DNA from: RHKX01 sp963839535
Lineage (GTDB): Bacteria; Actinomycetota; Thermoleophilia; Solirubrobacterales; 70-9
Direction of reading: 5' to 3'
NCBI GenBank assembly: GCA_963839535.1
Contig: CAWIVF010000013.1
Span: 248,001 to 312,000 of the forward strand
Length of the DNA stretch: 64,000 nucleotides
Both the position numbers and the translations under genes were made by a program. The stretch's first letter is position 1, and every line of letters begins with the position of its first letter. The notes beneath the pieces are model-generated. The model did no database searches. It was not told where the DNA came from and saw nothing but the letters and a program-made list of their open reading frames with translations. Positions 41,521 through 51,961 of the stretch are shown here, in pieces.

Positions 41521-42142
41521 ATGAGCGACGACCGGACCAGCCCCCGCCTTCCCGCTCTCGGAGCGCTTCACCGAGGCGACCGCCTACGCGCTCGCACACC
41601 ACCGCGACCAGGCGCGCAAGGGCGGCAACGTTCCCTACGCCTCCCACGTGCTCGCGGTCGCGGCGCTCACCCTCGAGATGGAGGCCACCGAGGACGAGGC
41701 GATCGCCGCGCTCCTCCACGACGTGATCGAGGACGGCGGCGGCGCCACCGCCGAGGCCGAGATCGCCGAGCGCTTCGGCCCCGACGTCGCCGCGATGGTC
41801 CGCGCCAACTCCGACACCGACGTCGAGCCCAAGCCGCCCTGGCGCGGGCGCAAGGAGGCCTACCTCGCCGGCATCGCGACGAAGCCGATCGGCGCGGTGC
41901 GCGTGTCGATCGCCGACAAGCTCCACAACGCCCGCTCGATCCTCGCCGACCACCGGCGCGTCGGCGACTCCGTCTGGGACCGCTTCACCGCCAGCCGGGA
42001 CGAGACCCTCTGGTACTACGAGTCACTCGTCGGCGCCTTCGAAGGACGCCGCGATGAGCTTGGCCCCGGCGCCGCAGCCGCCCTCGACGAGCTCGAGCGA
42101 ACCGTCTCCGAGCTGGTCGAGCGCTCGACCGACGCCCCCTAG
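41521..42142 (+). CDS. HD-domain hydrolase (RelA/SpoT HD or MESH1-like), one frame break
   Basis: About 206 residues. AYALAHHRDQARKGG, YASHVLAVAALTLEMEATED, IAALLHDVIEDGGG and ADKLHNARSILAD are the HD hydrolase signature shared with ppGpp hydrolases; no synthetase domain. The break lies near 41545 (one extra C), right after the start MSDDRTSPR. Convergent with, and nearly touching, the signalling protein at 42139. Confidence 0.82.
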
Positions 42143-45031
42143 AACTCGAACTGGCTCCCGGTGCCGACCCTGGTGAAGCCGCCGATCCGCGCCAGCTTGT
42201 CGTCGGCCTCGTCGAGCACGGCAAGCAAAAGGTCCACGATCGCCGGGTCGAACTGGCTGCCGCTGCCGCGCACCAGCTCGGCGCGGGCGTCGCTCCTCGA
42301 CAGCCGCTTGCGGTAGGGGCGATCGGCGGTCATCTCGTCCCACGCGTCGCAGGCGAAGAGGATGCGCGAGCCGAGCGGGATCTCCTTGCCGGCCAGGCCG
42401 TCGGGGTAGCCCCGGCCGTCCCAGCGCTCGTGGGCGCTGCGGACGAGCGCCCGCACCGGCGCGAGGAAGTCGACCGGGCCGAGGATGCGCTCGCCGATCA
42501 CCGTGTGCTGCTCGATCAGCAGCCGCTCCTCCTCGTCGAGCGAGGTCGGCTTGTTGAGGATCTCCCGGGAGATCGCGAGCTTGCCGATGTCGTGGAAGGC
42601 GGCGGCGTAGCGGAGCATCCGCAGCGCCTCGGGGTCCATGTCGAGCTTCTCGCCGACGCCGGTTGCGTTCTCGATGATCGAGCGCCCCGAAGCGCCCTCG
42701 GGGTCGGCGGCCTCGAGCACCCCCGACAGAGCCTCGGCGGTCTGGATGTAGGCGCCGTCCAGACGCTCGTAGAGCTGGATCGCCGTGATCGCGCCGCCGA
42801 CCTGCGCGACGACCGAGCGGAGCAGCCGGGCGTCGTCGGCGCTGAACGCCTCGGCGGTCACGTCCTCGAGGTTGATCGCGCCCCACGGCCTGCCCGCCGA
42901 CGAGGATCGGCGCGGCGAGCTCGCTCTTCACGTCGCGGGTCGCATCGGTCGAGCGGAACTGCGGCTCGCGGTTCACCTGGGGGACGAGGACCGGACCCTT
43001 CTCGGCGACGCAGCGGCCGAGGATCCCGGCCTCGACGCTCTGGGTCCAGTTCGGCGGCGTCCGCAGCGCGGAGCTCTCCGCCTTCATCACGAACCGCCCG
43101 CTGTCGATCGCGACCACGTGAACCACGGAGCAGTTGAACGCCCGGTCGAGCTCGTCGACCACCGCCTTGCAGACGTCTTCCACGGTGGTCGCCGCGGCGA
43201 GCTTGTCCGCCAGCGACAGGGTCAGCTCGAGCGCGCGCGAGTGTCCGGTGCTGAGCTTCGAGCTCGTCCGGCGATGCGGCTTCGGCGGCATCGCCGCGCG
43301 CACCGCCAGCCGTAGCGCGGCCTCGAGCTCGACCGTGGGCGCGTCGTCCTTGTCGGTGACCAGCTCGACCAGGTAGACGCCCTCGTCGTCACCGGCCGCG
43401 GCGCCGACGAGGGCCTTGAAGCCCTCGCGCTCGAGGAAGTCGCGCTCGTTGGGATCGGAGCTCTCGTCGTTCGACATGGGCGGTGAAGGAGCCGGATCCC
43501 GCGGCCACGACCTTGGCGGTCGTCGGGAAGTCGTCGAGCTCGTACTGCCCGTAGTCCTCGAACCCGGCCGCGACGCGGACGCCGGTGGTCTCCAGGCTGC
43601 GGTTCTCCCCCAGCGAGAGATCGCGCAGGTAGCTGCGCCCGGGGCCGGCGAAGGAGATCGCCCAGCGGGCGAACTGCGGTGGCGTCGGCGTAGGCCGCGG
43701 CGACGGCCTCGAGACGATCGAGCACGGGGGCCTCGAGCAGGTCGCCGTCGAGCCGGCGGACGAGGTGATCGGTCGCGGCGATGATCCGCTCGCCCACGGT
43801 GCCGGGCTTCGGCGCGGTCGGCCTTGAGCGTCTTGCTCTCCTCCGCGACCTGAGCGGCGGTGTAGACGCGGCTGCCGCCACGGCGCTTGGCGACGTACTG
43901 CGCGGTGTCGGCGGCCTTGAGCAGGGAAGCCGGGTCCCCCGTTCCGCGGCCGGCGGCGGCGACTCCGCAGGAGAGGGAGACGTCGAGCTGCGGCACCTCC
44001 GACAGGAGCTCCTGGGCCCGCGCGCCGATCTGGACCACGGAGGCGAGCTCGCGTCCGGCGGGGAGCGGGTCGCGGCTCTCGACCAGGACGCAGTACTCGT
44101 CCCCGCCGAGGCGAGCGACGAAGGAGCCGGGCTGCTCGGCCGACGCCGCCACGAGGCTCTTCGCCACCGCGCGCAGGGCCCGGTCGCCGGCGTCGTGCCC
44201 GTGCGTGTCGTTGATCACCTTGAGGCGGTCGACGTCCGCGACCAGCAGCGCGACCGAGGCACCCTCGGAGTTGAAGCGGGACATCGCCCGTTCGAGCCGC
44301 TCGTCGAACGCCCTCCGGTTCGCAAGCGAGGTGAGCGGGTCCTCGTAGGCGAGGCGGGAGACCTCGGAGAAGAGCTCGGCCCGGGTGATCGCGTTGGCGA
44401 GCTGACCGGCGACGGCCTCCAGGAACGCGACGTCCTCGGCGCGGAAGGGCCTGGTGCTCCCGAAGGTCGCCGCCCAGACCTCGCCCCAGTTCTCGCCCTC
44501 GACGACGATCGGGACGCCGAGGTCCGACGACTTGCCGAGCCGCCGCAGGATCTCGGCGGCGGCGGGGTCACAGTCGGGGTCATCCAGGGAGTTGAAGTAG
44601 GGCTCGCCGGTCTCGGCCATCCGCTGGACCAGCGGGTAGTTCGCCATGTCGTAGAGCTCCTCGGCGGGGTAGCGCTCCTCCCCGGGCCCGAGGTGGCCGA
44701 CGTTGATCAGGGTCCGGTAGACCCTGCGCTCGGGCTCGAACCGGCTGATCGAAAGCGACGCCCCGTCGATCGCCCGCAGCGCCTCCTCGGCGGCCAGCTC
44801 GAGGACGCTGTCGAGGTCGTTGGCGCCGGCCGCGGCCGCGGCGACGCGCAGGAGGGCCTCGCGCTCGCCACCGGCGTGGGTGAGGGAGGCGGTTCCGGGA
44901 TCCGCGCCCTTCAGCGCGCGCTGTCCGACGCTGCCCAGGCGCGTCCGGCCCCCGGGATGCGTGGACGGACGTTTGATCACCCTTCCCCATCGGCACGGGG
45001 GGACCCGACGTTGAGGCGAATGGACGCACAT
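42139..45031 (-). CDS. Multidomain c-di-GMP signalling protein GAF-GGDEF-GAF-HD-GYP, about four frame breaks
   Basis: About 960 residues. Order: GAF (ALLRVAAAAAGANDLDSVLE…), GGDEF (LLVADVDRLKVINDTHGHDA, RLGGDEYCVLVE), a region of unknown fold, second GAF (LADKLAAATTVEDVCKAVV), then HD-GYP (AAAFHDIGKLAISREILNKP, HERWDGRGYPDGLAG). Both diguanylate cyclase and phosphodiesterase motifs are intact, so it could make and degrade c-di-GMP. Breaks near 43810, 43670, 43485 and 42890. The start is uncertain: ATG 45031 or GTG 44980. Confidence 0.78.
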
Positions 45032-45188
45032 TCACGGCGCGCCCAGCCGACAAGCCGTTTACAGTTCCCGCGGCGATTCCAACGTGGAGTCGTATTTACG
45101 AAGAACGTGTGCTTGAGGACGACCACTGCCATGCGTAGTGCTTTCCGATATGGCCTCAGTTCAAGAACGGCATTGGAGGCAATGCGAA

Positions 45189-45389
45189 ATGGCAAGTGGA
45201 ACCGTCAAGTGGTTCAACGGCGAGAAGGGCTACGGCTTCATCGCTCCGGATGAGGGTGGCGACAAGGACGCCTTCGTCCACATCAGCAACATCGTCGGCG
45301 GTGCTCGCATCGACGAGGGTGACCGGGTCAACTTCGACGTTGAGGACAGCGCGAAGGGACCCCAGGCCGTGAACGTCTCGAAGGCGTAG
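45189..45389 (+). CDS. cspA: Cold-shock protein (CspA family)
   Basis: 66 residues. GTVKWFNGEKGYGFIAPDEG contains RNP1 and DAFVHIS contains RNP2; single S1-like beta-barrel RNA chaperone. GGAGG lies about 10 bases before ATG 45189. The leader of at least 100 bases is typical for csp genes, but I see no clear cold-box. A strong terminator follows at 45440. Confidence 0.95.
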   Translation: MASGTVKWFNGEKGYGFIAPDEGGDKDAFVHISNIVGGARIDEGDRVNFDVEDSAKGPQAVNVSKA

Positions 45390-45439
45390 TCACGGACCAC
45401 CAGCGGTGAGGCCTCAGGGCCTCCCGCCGCAAGCACACC

Positions 45440-45461
45440 AGCGCCACCGCAAGGTGGCGCT
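45440..45461 (+). terminator. csp gene rho-independent terminator
   Basis: AGCGCCACC pairs with GGTGGCGCT through a GCAA tetraloop (9 bp), followed by TTGCGTT, 50 bases after the csp stop. Confidence 0.8.
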
Positions 45462-45606
45462 TTGCGTTGGGGGACGGGCGGTTGGAGGTGGGCGTGGCCT
45501 CGCGAGGGGCCCGGGGGAGCTTCGGCACGCTTTGGGCACTGAGGGGAGGGGGAGCGGGGGGCCCGCGTGCGTTGGGGGGTGCGAGCGTGGGCCGGGTGGG
45601 CGCTCG

Positions 45607-46547
45607 GTGGCCGAAAACTGCGCATGGGGTCGACAGGAATCGGCCAGCCGAGCGCTCTCGGGAGCGGGCAGATCGCGCTCGGTCGCGGCTCGCCAGCACG
45701 GGCTGATCACGACCGCACAACTCGTGGAGATCGGTTTCAGCTACTGGGCGCGATCCATGCATCGTGTGCGCCAACGGGCGCCTCTACCGGATCCATTCGG
45801 GCGTCTTCTCCCTCACCCCGCCGCCTCACTCGCAGCGGCAGCGGTGGCTCGCCGCCGTTCTCGCCTGTGGACCGGGCGCCCTCCTGAGCGACATCTCCTC
45901 GGCCGAACTGGGTGGGTGGGCTGACACCTCCTCCCTCATCAGCCATGTCGCAGTCCCGACTGGCTCCGGACGCGATCGCGAAGGCATCTCCGTGCACCGG
46001 CGAACCGTCGACCCGCGCGACGTCCGCCGCACCGACGGCATCTCCCACACCTCAGCCGACCGGACCCTGGTCGACCTCGCGCCTCATCGCTCCGAGGCCG
46101 AGCTCGAGATCCTGCTCGTCGCGGCTGAGTCGCTGCGCCTCCTCAAGCGGTGGCCGCCTTGCCGAGCTGATCGAGGAGCGCCACGGCCGTCCCGGGGTCC
46201 ACAAGCTCGCCTCCCTGATCGCCCTCGAGCCGGCGATCATCCGCTCCGATCTCGAGCTCCACTTCCTTCCGGTCTGGCGCGCGGCGGGCGTCGAGCGACC
46301 GCTCGTCAACCACCCGATCCGGACCGAGGGCGGGACGCTCATCGTTGACTTCTGCTGGCCGGACCTGGGGGTGGTCATCGAACTGGACAGCCAGCGGTAT
46401 CACGGTGATTGGGAGAGTGCCGAGCGCGACCGGGAGCGGGATCAGCTCCTCTTCCTGGCCGGCCGGACCACCCACCGATTCACGCGCAGGCAGCTCGAGA
46501 CGGCACCGGCCGGCCGCCTGCGTCGTCTACTCGGCGCTCACGAATAG
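45607..46547 (+). CDS. AbiEi-like N-terminus with DUF559 endonuclease-like domain, two or more frame breaks
   Basis: About 310 residues. N-terminal VAARQHGLITTAQLVEIGF and GRLYRIHSGVFSL belong to the type IV antitoxin-like family; the C-terminus is DUF559, a PD-(D/E)XK-like fold (TLIVDFCWPDLGVVIELDSQ, then FLAGRTTHRFTRRQLE). This pairing is common in Actinobacteria with unknown role. Breaks near 45760 (CGTGTGCGCC) and 46150. The start is uncertain; GTG 45607 is in the frame of the first segment. Confidence 0.7.
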
Positions 46548-46559
46548 GCTCCGACCCCG

Positions 46560-47102
46560 ATGGCCGAGGAGATCGAACCGCCCCAGCGACCGCAGCCCGA
46601 GACCGGCTCCGGCGAGGACGAGGCCCGCCCGGCCGAGCAGTCGCGCTCGCAGCTCGTCCGCTGGATGTCGATCGGGGACGCCAACTCCGCCGGCTTCGTC
46701 CACGGCGGCTCGGTGATGCGCCTGGTCGACGAGGCCGCCGGGCTCGCCGCGATCAAGCACTCCGGCCGCCGCGTGGTCACCGCCGGGATGGACCGGATGA
46801 CCTTCCTGACGCCCGTCTTCGTCGGCGAGCTCCTGCGCTGCAGCTCGACGGTCAACGCCGTCTGGCGCAGCTCGATGGAGGTCGGCGTCCGGGTCGAGGC
46901 GGAGAACCCCTACACCGGCGAGACCCGCCACACCTCGACCGCCTACCTGACGATGGTCGCGCTCGAGGACGGCAAGCCGATCACGGCGCCGGGGCTGATC
47001 GCCTCGACCCCGGACGAGCAGCGCCGCCAGCGCGAGGCCGAGCTGCGCCGCGAGAACCGCCTCGCCGAGCGCGATCAGATCCGCGGCGCGCGCAGCGACT
47101 GA
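46560..47102 (+). CDS. Acyl-CoA thioesterase (hot-dog fold)
   Basis: 180 residues, intact. SAGFVHGGSVMRLVDEAAG is the catalytic helix of the acyl-CoA hydrolase group (HGG…D), followed by MTFLTPVFVGELLRCSSTV. The N-terminal 30 and C-terminal 30 residues are charged extensions. ATG 46560, 12 bases after the DUF559 gene. Confidence 0.88.
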   Translation: MAEEIEPPQRPQPETGSGEDEARPAEQSRSQLVRWMSIGDANSAGFVHGGSVMRLVDEAAGLAAIKHSGRRVVTAGMDRMTFLTPVFVGELLRCSSTVNAVWRSSMEVGVRVEAENPYTGETRHTSTAYLTMVALEDGKPITAPGLIASTPDEQRRQREAELRRENRLAERDQIRGARSD

Positions 47103-47133
47103 CCAGCCGCGGCCGCGCCGCAGCGCCCGGTCC

Positions 47134-48299
47134 CTAAGCCTTCGTCTTGTCCCCGCCGGAGACGGCGGTCAGCAGCTCCGCCTCACCGTTGGTGCTGCCC
47201 CCGTCCTCATCCGGCACCTCGGCGAGGACGGGCTCGCACGGGTCGTCCTCGACGTGGGCGCTGTTGACCCGGTTGCGACCGCCGTGCTTCGCCTCGTACA
47301 GCGCGGTGTCGGCGCGGTCGAAGAGCTCGCCGTAGTCGAAGATCTCGCCGGGCGGGGAGACGGCGACGCCGCAGCTGATCGTGACCTTCATGTTGTGGGT
47401 GAAGCGGGTGTGGGACACGGCCTCGCAGATCCGCCGTCGCGAGGTGCAGGGTCTGCCCCTCGTCGGCGCCGGGCAGCAGGACGAGGAACTCCTCGCCGCC
47501 GAGCCGGTAGGCGAGCTCGAAGGCGCGCAGGTCCTTGCGGATGATGTAGGCGACGTCGGTGAGGACGGCGTCGCCGACCGCGTGTCCGACGGTGTCGTTG
47601 ACCTGCTTGAAGTGGTCGATGTCGATGACGATCAGCCCGATCGGCGCGGCCGCGACCTCGGACTGCTGGCGCAGCTCGAGCGAGCCGGCCCTCGAGCGCC
47701 TTGCGGTTGAGCATCCCGGTGAGCGGATCGATCACGGCCTTGCCGCGATGCTCGCGGTCGGAGCGCATCAGCGCGGTGGAGAAGATGGCGACGGCGATCA
47801 CGAGCGCGACCGGCATCACCAATCGCGGCGGGGCCTCGGCGACGATGTTCGGTGCGGTCAGGAAGGCGGTGGTGATCTGCAGCGCCAGCACGATCACGAC
47901 CCCGAGGGCGACCCCGCGGTAGGAGAAGCGGGCGCTCAGGGTCACGACCGGAATCGCGAACCAGGCCAGCGACGGCAGGCCGGCCACCCCGCCGAGCAGG
48001 ATGCAGACGGCGATGATCACGACCGAGGCGGTCCAGGCGGCGAAGATCCCGTACTCGGGCTTCTCGACCTTGTCGATGCGCCGGTCGGCGATCGCGAAGA
48101 GGATGCCGGCGACGGCGAGCGGGATCAGGGTCCAGTAGCCGATCCAAGGGCCGGTGATGATCAGCGCCACGGCGAGCACGGCGAAGGCAGCGCGACGGAT
48201 CGGCTGCAGGCGCCGGTCCATGTCGAGCATTCGCGCTCGGTCGGAGTGATCGGGCACCAGCCAGCTCTCTGCCTGGTTCACGCCCTGTGGGTTGGTCAT
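47134..48299 (-). CDS. Membrane-bound diguanylate cyclase, two frame breaks
   Basis: About 388 residues. Five to six membrane helices (FAVLAVALIITGPWIGYW … LVMPVALVIAVAIFSTALM), then GGDEF: DPLTGMLNRKALE, IDIDHFKQVNDTVGHAVGD, YRLGGEEFLVLLPGAD, and the end TALYEAKHGGRNRV. The GGEEF active site is intact. Breaks near 47690 and 47440 are both explained by single extra bases. Convergent with the thioesterase; makes c-di-GMP. Confidence 0.82.
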
Positions 48300-48410
48300 T
48301 CCCAACCCTCATCGACCAGTTCGGCCAGAGGTTGAACCGGGACAGCCATGTTCCCATTGCAAGCGGGGTTGCAGGAGCCCCGCAGGCGTGGCCCAGGCGC
48401 GAATCAGGCG

Positions 48411-49191
48411 TCAGCCGCAGGGCTCGAGGATCTGCTCGATCGAGCTCGATCGCCCGTCGTCGGCCACCTCGAAGACCACCGCGTTGACCCAGACGTCCTC
48501 CTCGGCCGTGCGGAACCTGGCGGGCATCTGGGTCCGGAAGCGCCCGAGCGCGTCCTCGACCTCGACCCCGAGGATGCTCTTGCGCGAGCCGGTCATCCCG
48601 ACGTCGCAGATGAACGCCGTGCCGTCGGGGAGCACCCGCGCGTCGGCCGTGGGGACGTGGGTGTGGGTGCCGAGCACGGCGGCGACCTTGCCGTCGAGGT
48701 GCCAGCCCATCGCCAGCTTCTCGCTCGTCACCTCGGCGTGGAAGTCGACGATCACCACCTCGGCCCCGTTGCGGCGCAGCTCCGACAGCTCGGCGTCAGC
48801 CGCGGGGAAGGGGGAGCGGGCGACCGTCAGCTGCAGCTGACCGCTGAGGTTGAGCAGGCCGATCCGGCGGCCGTCCACCTCCCAGATCAGCGAGCCGCGG
48901 CCCGGGTTGCCCTTCGGGTAGTTGGCGGGCCGCACGATCCTCTCGCACTCATCGAGGAACGCAGTAGGCGTCCCGGTGCCGGTAGACGTGGTTGCCGGTC
49001 GTGATCAGGTCGACGCCGGTGGCGAAGATGTCGTCGGCGGTGCGCTCGGTGATCCCGACGCCGCCCGCCGCGTTCTCGCCGTTGGCGATGATCAGGTCGG
49101 GCGCGTGGCGCTCGCGCAGCCGCGGCATCGCCTCGGCGAGCCCGCGGCGACCGGGGCCGCCCACGATGTCGCCGATGAAGAGGACGCGCAC
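48411..49191 (-). CDS. ymdB: YmdB-type metallophosphoesterase, one frame break
   Basis: About 260 residues. MRVLFIGDIVGGPGRRGL, IIANGENAAGGVGITERTA, TTGNHVY, IVDFHAEVTSEK and LGTHTHVPTAD are the dinuclear metal motifs of the TIGR00282 family, cyclic-nucleotide phosphodiesterases. GTG 49191. One extra base near 48958 (TACTGCGTTCCTC) breaks the frame between RHRDAY and FLDECERIVRPANYP. Confidence 0.88.
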
Positions 49192-49243
49192 CGGTCCAGC
49201 CTAGATAACTGTGTGGTCCCGGCCACCGACTAGCGTTGGGCCG

Positions 49244-50011
49244 GTGGAAGCGACCCCGCCGTCCTCGCCGACCGCCGATCCGGGCCGCACGGCCGGCGGT
49301 GCCGCGATCGAGGCGCGCGGCCTCGGGATGCGCTTCGGCGATCGCGAGGCTTTGCGCGACGTCTCCTTCGCCGCCGCCTCGGGCGAGCTGCTGGCGATCA
49401 TCGGCCCGAACGGCGCCGGCAAGACCACGCTGCTCTCGATCCTCGCGGGGATCCGCCGTCCCAATGCGGGCGAGGTGGTCCTGCCACGCGGCGAGGTCGG
49501 GTTCGTCCCCCAGCAGGCGGCGCTCTACCGGCGGCTGACGGTCGAGGAGAACCTGCGGCTCTTCGCCAGGCTCGAGCGCGTCCCCGACGTCGACGAGACG
49601 GTCGAGCTGATGCTCACCCAGACCGGCCTCGCCGAGCGCCGCGGCGACCAGGCCGGGACGCTCTCCGGCGGCAATCAGCAGCGGATCAACATCGCGATCG
49701 GCCTCCTCTCGAACCCCGCGGTGCTGCTGCTCGACGAGCCGTCGACCGGCCTCGACCCGCGCCAGCGCGCGCGCCTCTGGGAGTTCGTGCTCGACCTCGC
49801 CGGCCGTGGCACGACCGTGATCTTCTCGACCCACAACATCGCCGAGGCCGAGCGCTACGGGCAGCGCCTGCTCGTCCTCGCCGACGGCCGGCGGCTCTTC
49901 GACGGCACCGCCGCCGAGCTGCATACCGCCGCCCCCGCCTCGACCGCGCCGGGCGCGCCCTCCGACTTCGAGTCGGCCTTCGTCCGCTACCTCGGCGAGC
50001 AGGGCCACTGA
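49244..50011 (+). CDS. ABC transporter ATP-binding protein
   Basis: 255 residues. Walker A IGPNGAGKTTLLS, Q-loop FVPQQAALYRRL, signature LSGGNQQRINIAIG, Walker B VLLLDEPSTGLDP, H-loop FSTHNIAE. ABC-2-type exporter ATPase. GTG 49244 precedes the conserved start by 20 residues. The permease follows 3 bases after its stop. Confidence 0.93.
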   Translation: MEATPPSSPTADPGRTAGGAAIEARGLGMRFGDREALRDVSFAAASGELLAIIGPNGAGKTTLLSILAGIRRPNAGEVVLPRGEVGFVPQQAALYRRLTVEENLRLFARLERVPDVDETVELMLTQTGLAERRGDQAGTLSGGNQQRINIAIGLLSNPAVLLLDEPSTGLDPRQRARLWEFVLDLAGRGTTVIFSTHNIAEAERYGQRLLVLADGRRLFDGTAAELHTAAPASTAPGAPSDFESAFVRYLGEQGH

Positions 50012-50014
50012 CCG

Positions 50015-51364
50015 ATGCGCTGGCTGCTGCTCAAGGACCTCCAGATCATGCGGCGCTCGCCGCTGCTGACGACGCTGCTCGTCGCCTACCCGATCGTGAT
50101 CGCGGTGCTGATCGGCTTCGCGCTCAGCCGCGGGCCGGACACGCCGCGGGTCGCGTTCCTCAACGAGGTCCCGACCGACACGCCCTTCGACATCGGCGGC
50201 GAGCAGTTCGACATCGTCGGCGCCCGCAGCGAGCTCTGCTCGCGGATCGAGTGCGTCCGGGTCGAGAGCGAGGAGGAGGCCCGCGAGCTGGTCGAATCCG
50301 GCGACGTGCTCGGCGCCCTGATCCTGCCGGCGGACCTGATCGAGAAGCTCCAGTCCCTCGGCGGCCTGACTCCGCAGGAGCCCACGGTTCGGGTGCTCGT
50401 CAACGAGGAGGACCCGGTCAAGGGCGACCTCGTCGACGACCGGATCAGTGCGCTGCTCTCGGAGGCGAACCTGCGGATCTCCCAGAAGGTCTCCGAGGTC
50501 TCGGCCTCCTACCTGCAGATCCTGCTCGACGGCGGCGACTTCTCGTTCCTCGGCGACGGGCTGAAAGTCCTCGGCCTGCGCGAGTCGGAGGACATCCTGC
50601 GCCGGGTCCGCACCGAGATCCCGCCGGACAGCCCCGACCTCGACGACCTCGACGAGGTGATCCGCTTCAGCCACCTCGCGGCGGAGAACCTCGGCGTCGC
50701 CGACGACCTGCTCGGCTCGGTCAGCCAGCCGATCAAGGTGGACAAGGAGGTCGTCAGCGGGGACACCCCGAGCCTCGACGCCTTCGCGATCTCGGTGGCG
50801 GCGACGATCACCCTGATGTTCGTCACGGTCCTGCTGGTCGCGGGCTCGCTGGCGCTGGAACGGGAGGAGAACGCCTTCGCCCGGCTCACCCGCGGGCTGA
50901 TCTCGAAGTCGGCGCTGCTGTTCGAGAAGGTCCTGCTCGGCGTGGTCGTCGCGCTCGTCGTCACCATGCTGATGCTGGCCGGGCTGTCGCTGTTCGTCTC
51001 CCTCGACTGGGGACGGTTCCCGCTCTGGATCCCGGCGATCATCGCCGGCGGGGCGGGGTTCGCCGCCTTCGGCGCGGCGATCGGCGGCGCCACCCGCGAG
51101 GTGCGCGCCGCCTCCCTGCTCGCCTTCATGGTCAGCCTGCCGATGGCGTTCCTCTCGCTGGTGCCGTCGGGGACCGTCGGCAAGACGCTCTACGACGTGA
51201 TCGAGGTGGTCACCGCGCTCTTTCCGTTCGATCCGGCGCTGCGCGCGCTCACCGGCGCGCTCGAGTCGTCGGGGCCCTCGCTCTGGGTGGCGATCGCCCA
51301 CCTCGCCGCGCTGGCGCTCGTCTACGGGGTCCTCGCCCGGTTGGCGGTCAGGCGCTTCGTGTGA
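50015..51364 (+). CDS. ABC-2 type transporter permease
   Basis: 449 residues. First helix LLTTLLVAYPIVIAVLIGFAL, a 230-residue extracytoplasmic domain (ABC2_membrane_3 arrangement), then five helices from AISVAATITLMFVTVLLVAG to LALVYGVLARLAV. Pairs with the upstream ATPase as a homodimeric exporter; cargo unknown. Confidence 0.9.
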   Translation: MRWLLLKDLQIMRRSPLLTTLLVAYPIVIAVLIGFALSRGPDTPRVAFLNEVPTDTPFDIGGEQFDIVGARSELCSRIECVRVESEEEARELVESGDVLGALILPADLIEKLQSLGGLTPQEPTVRVLVNEEDPVKGDLVDDRISALLSEANLRISQKVSEVSASYLQILLDGGDFSFLGDGLKVLGLRESEDILRRVRTEIPPDSPDLDDLDEVIRFSHLAAENLGVADDLLGSVSQPIKVDKEVVSGDTPSLDAFAISVAATITLMFVTVLLVAGSLALEREENAFARLTRGLISKSALLFEKVLLGVVVALVVTMLMLAGLSLFVSLDWGRFPLWIPAIIAGGAGFAAFGAAIGGATREVRAASLLAFMVSLPMAFLSLVPSGTVGKTLYDVIEVVTALFPFDPALRALTGALESSGPSLWVAIAHLAALALVYGVLARLAVRRFV

Positions 51365-51427
51365 CCGCTTGGGCCGCTAGGTTCGCCCGCGTTCGTACAT
51401 AGACACTGGAATAGAACTGGAGGCTCC

Positions 51428-51847
51428 ATGAGGATCACGAGATTGAGGATCGGCGCGCTGCTGGTCGCCGTGCTGGCGCTGGGACTGTTCGCCGGCTGCG
51501 GCGATGACGAGGCCGACGGCGATGCCACGCCGGAGGAAGTCGTCGCCGCCTTCTACGCGGCCACCGGCGATGCCGACGCCGAGGCGATGTGCGCGCTGAT
51601 CACCGAGGAGGCCGCCCAGGCCGCCGCCGACGATGAGAACGCCGACTCCTGCGAGGAGGGCGTCCAGGCGTCGATCGACGCCGGCGACAACACTGCTGTC
51701 TCGGACCTCGCCGACGAGATCGAGGTCGGGGAGGCGACGATCGAAGGCGAGACGGCGACGGTTCCGATCTCGGTCGCCTCGCTGGAGCAGGAGGACGAGG
51801 TCACCCTGGTCCAGGAGGACGGGGAGTGGAAGCTCGACCTGGGTTGA
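51428..51847 (+). CDS. Acidic secreted lipoprotein (DUF4878-like)
   Basis: 139 residues. Lipobox LFAGC gives a lipidated cysteine near residue 24 after a positively charged signal peptide. The mature part TPEEVVAAFYAATGDADAEA … LVQEDGEWKLDLG has the NTF2-like shape of DUF4878. GGAGG precedes ATG 51428. A 13-bp terminator follows at 51882. Confidence 0.78.
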   Translation: MRITRLRIGALLVAVLALGLFAGCGDDEADGDATPEEVVAAFYAATGDADAEAMCALITEEAAQAAADDENADSCEEGVQASIDAGDNTAVSDLADEIEVGEATIEGETATVPISVASLEQEDEVTLVQEDGEWKLDLG

Positions 51848-51881
51848 GCCGAAGCCGCGCTGAGTAACTGACCCCAGAACG

Positions 51882-51911
51882 CGAGACGCCCGCCGGGGGG
51901 CGGGCGTCTCG
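51882..51911. terminator. 13-bp perfect bidirectional terminator
   Basis: CGAGACGCCCGCC pairs with GGCGGGCGTCTCG around GGGG, followed by TTGTCAT on the plus strand. It lies between convergent genes ending at 51847 and 51962. Confidence 0.85.
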
Positions 51912-51961
51912 TTGTCATACCCCAGCGAGAAAGGGGGTAGACGATCTGGAACCCGGAGGGG

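Noticed and set aside
48887..51301. 804-codon minus-strand frame across the ABC transporter genes
   Set aside because: It is antisense to intact ATP-binding and permease genes and has no recognisable domain beyond the YmdB overlap.
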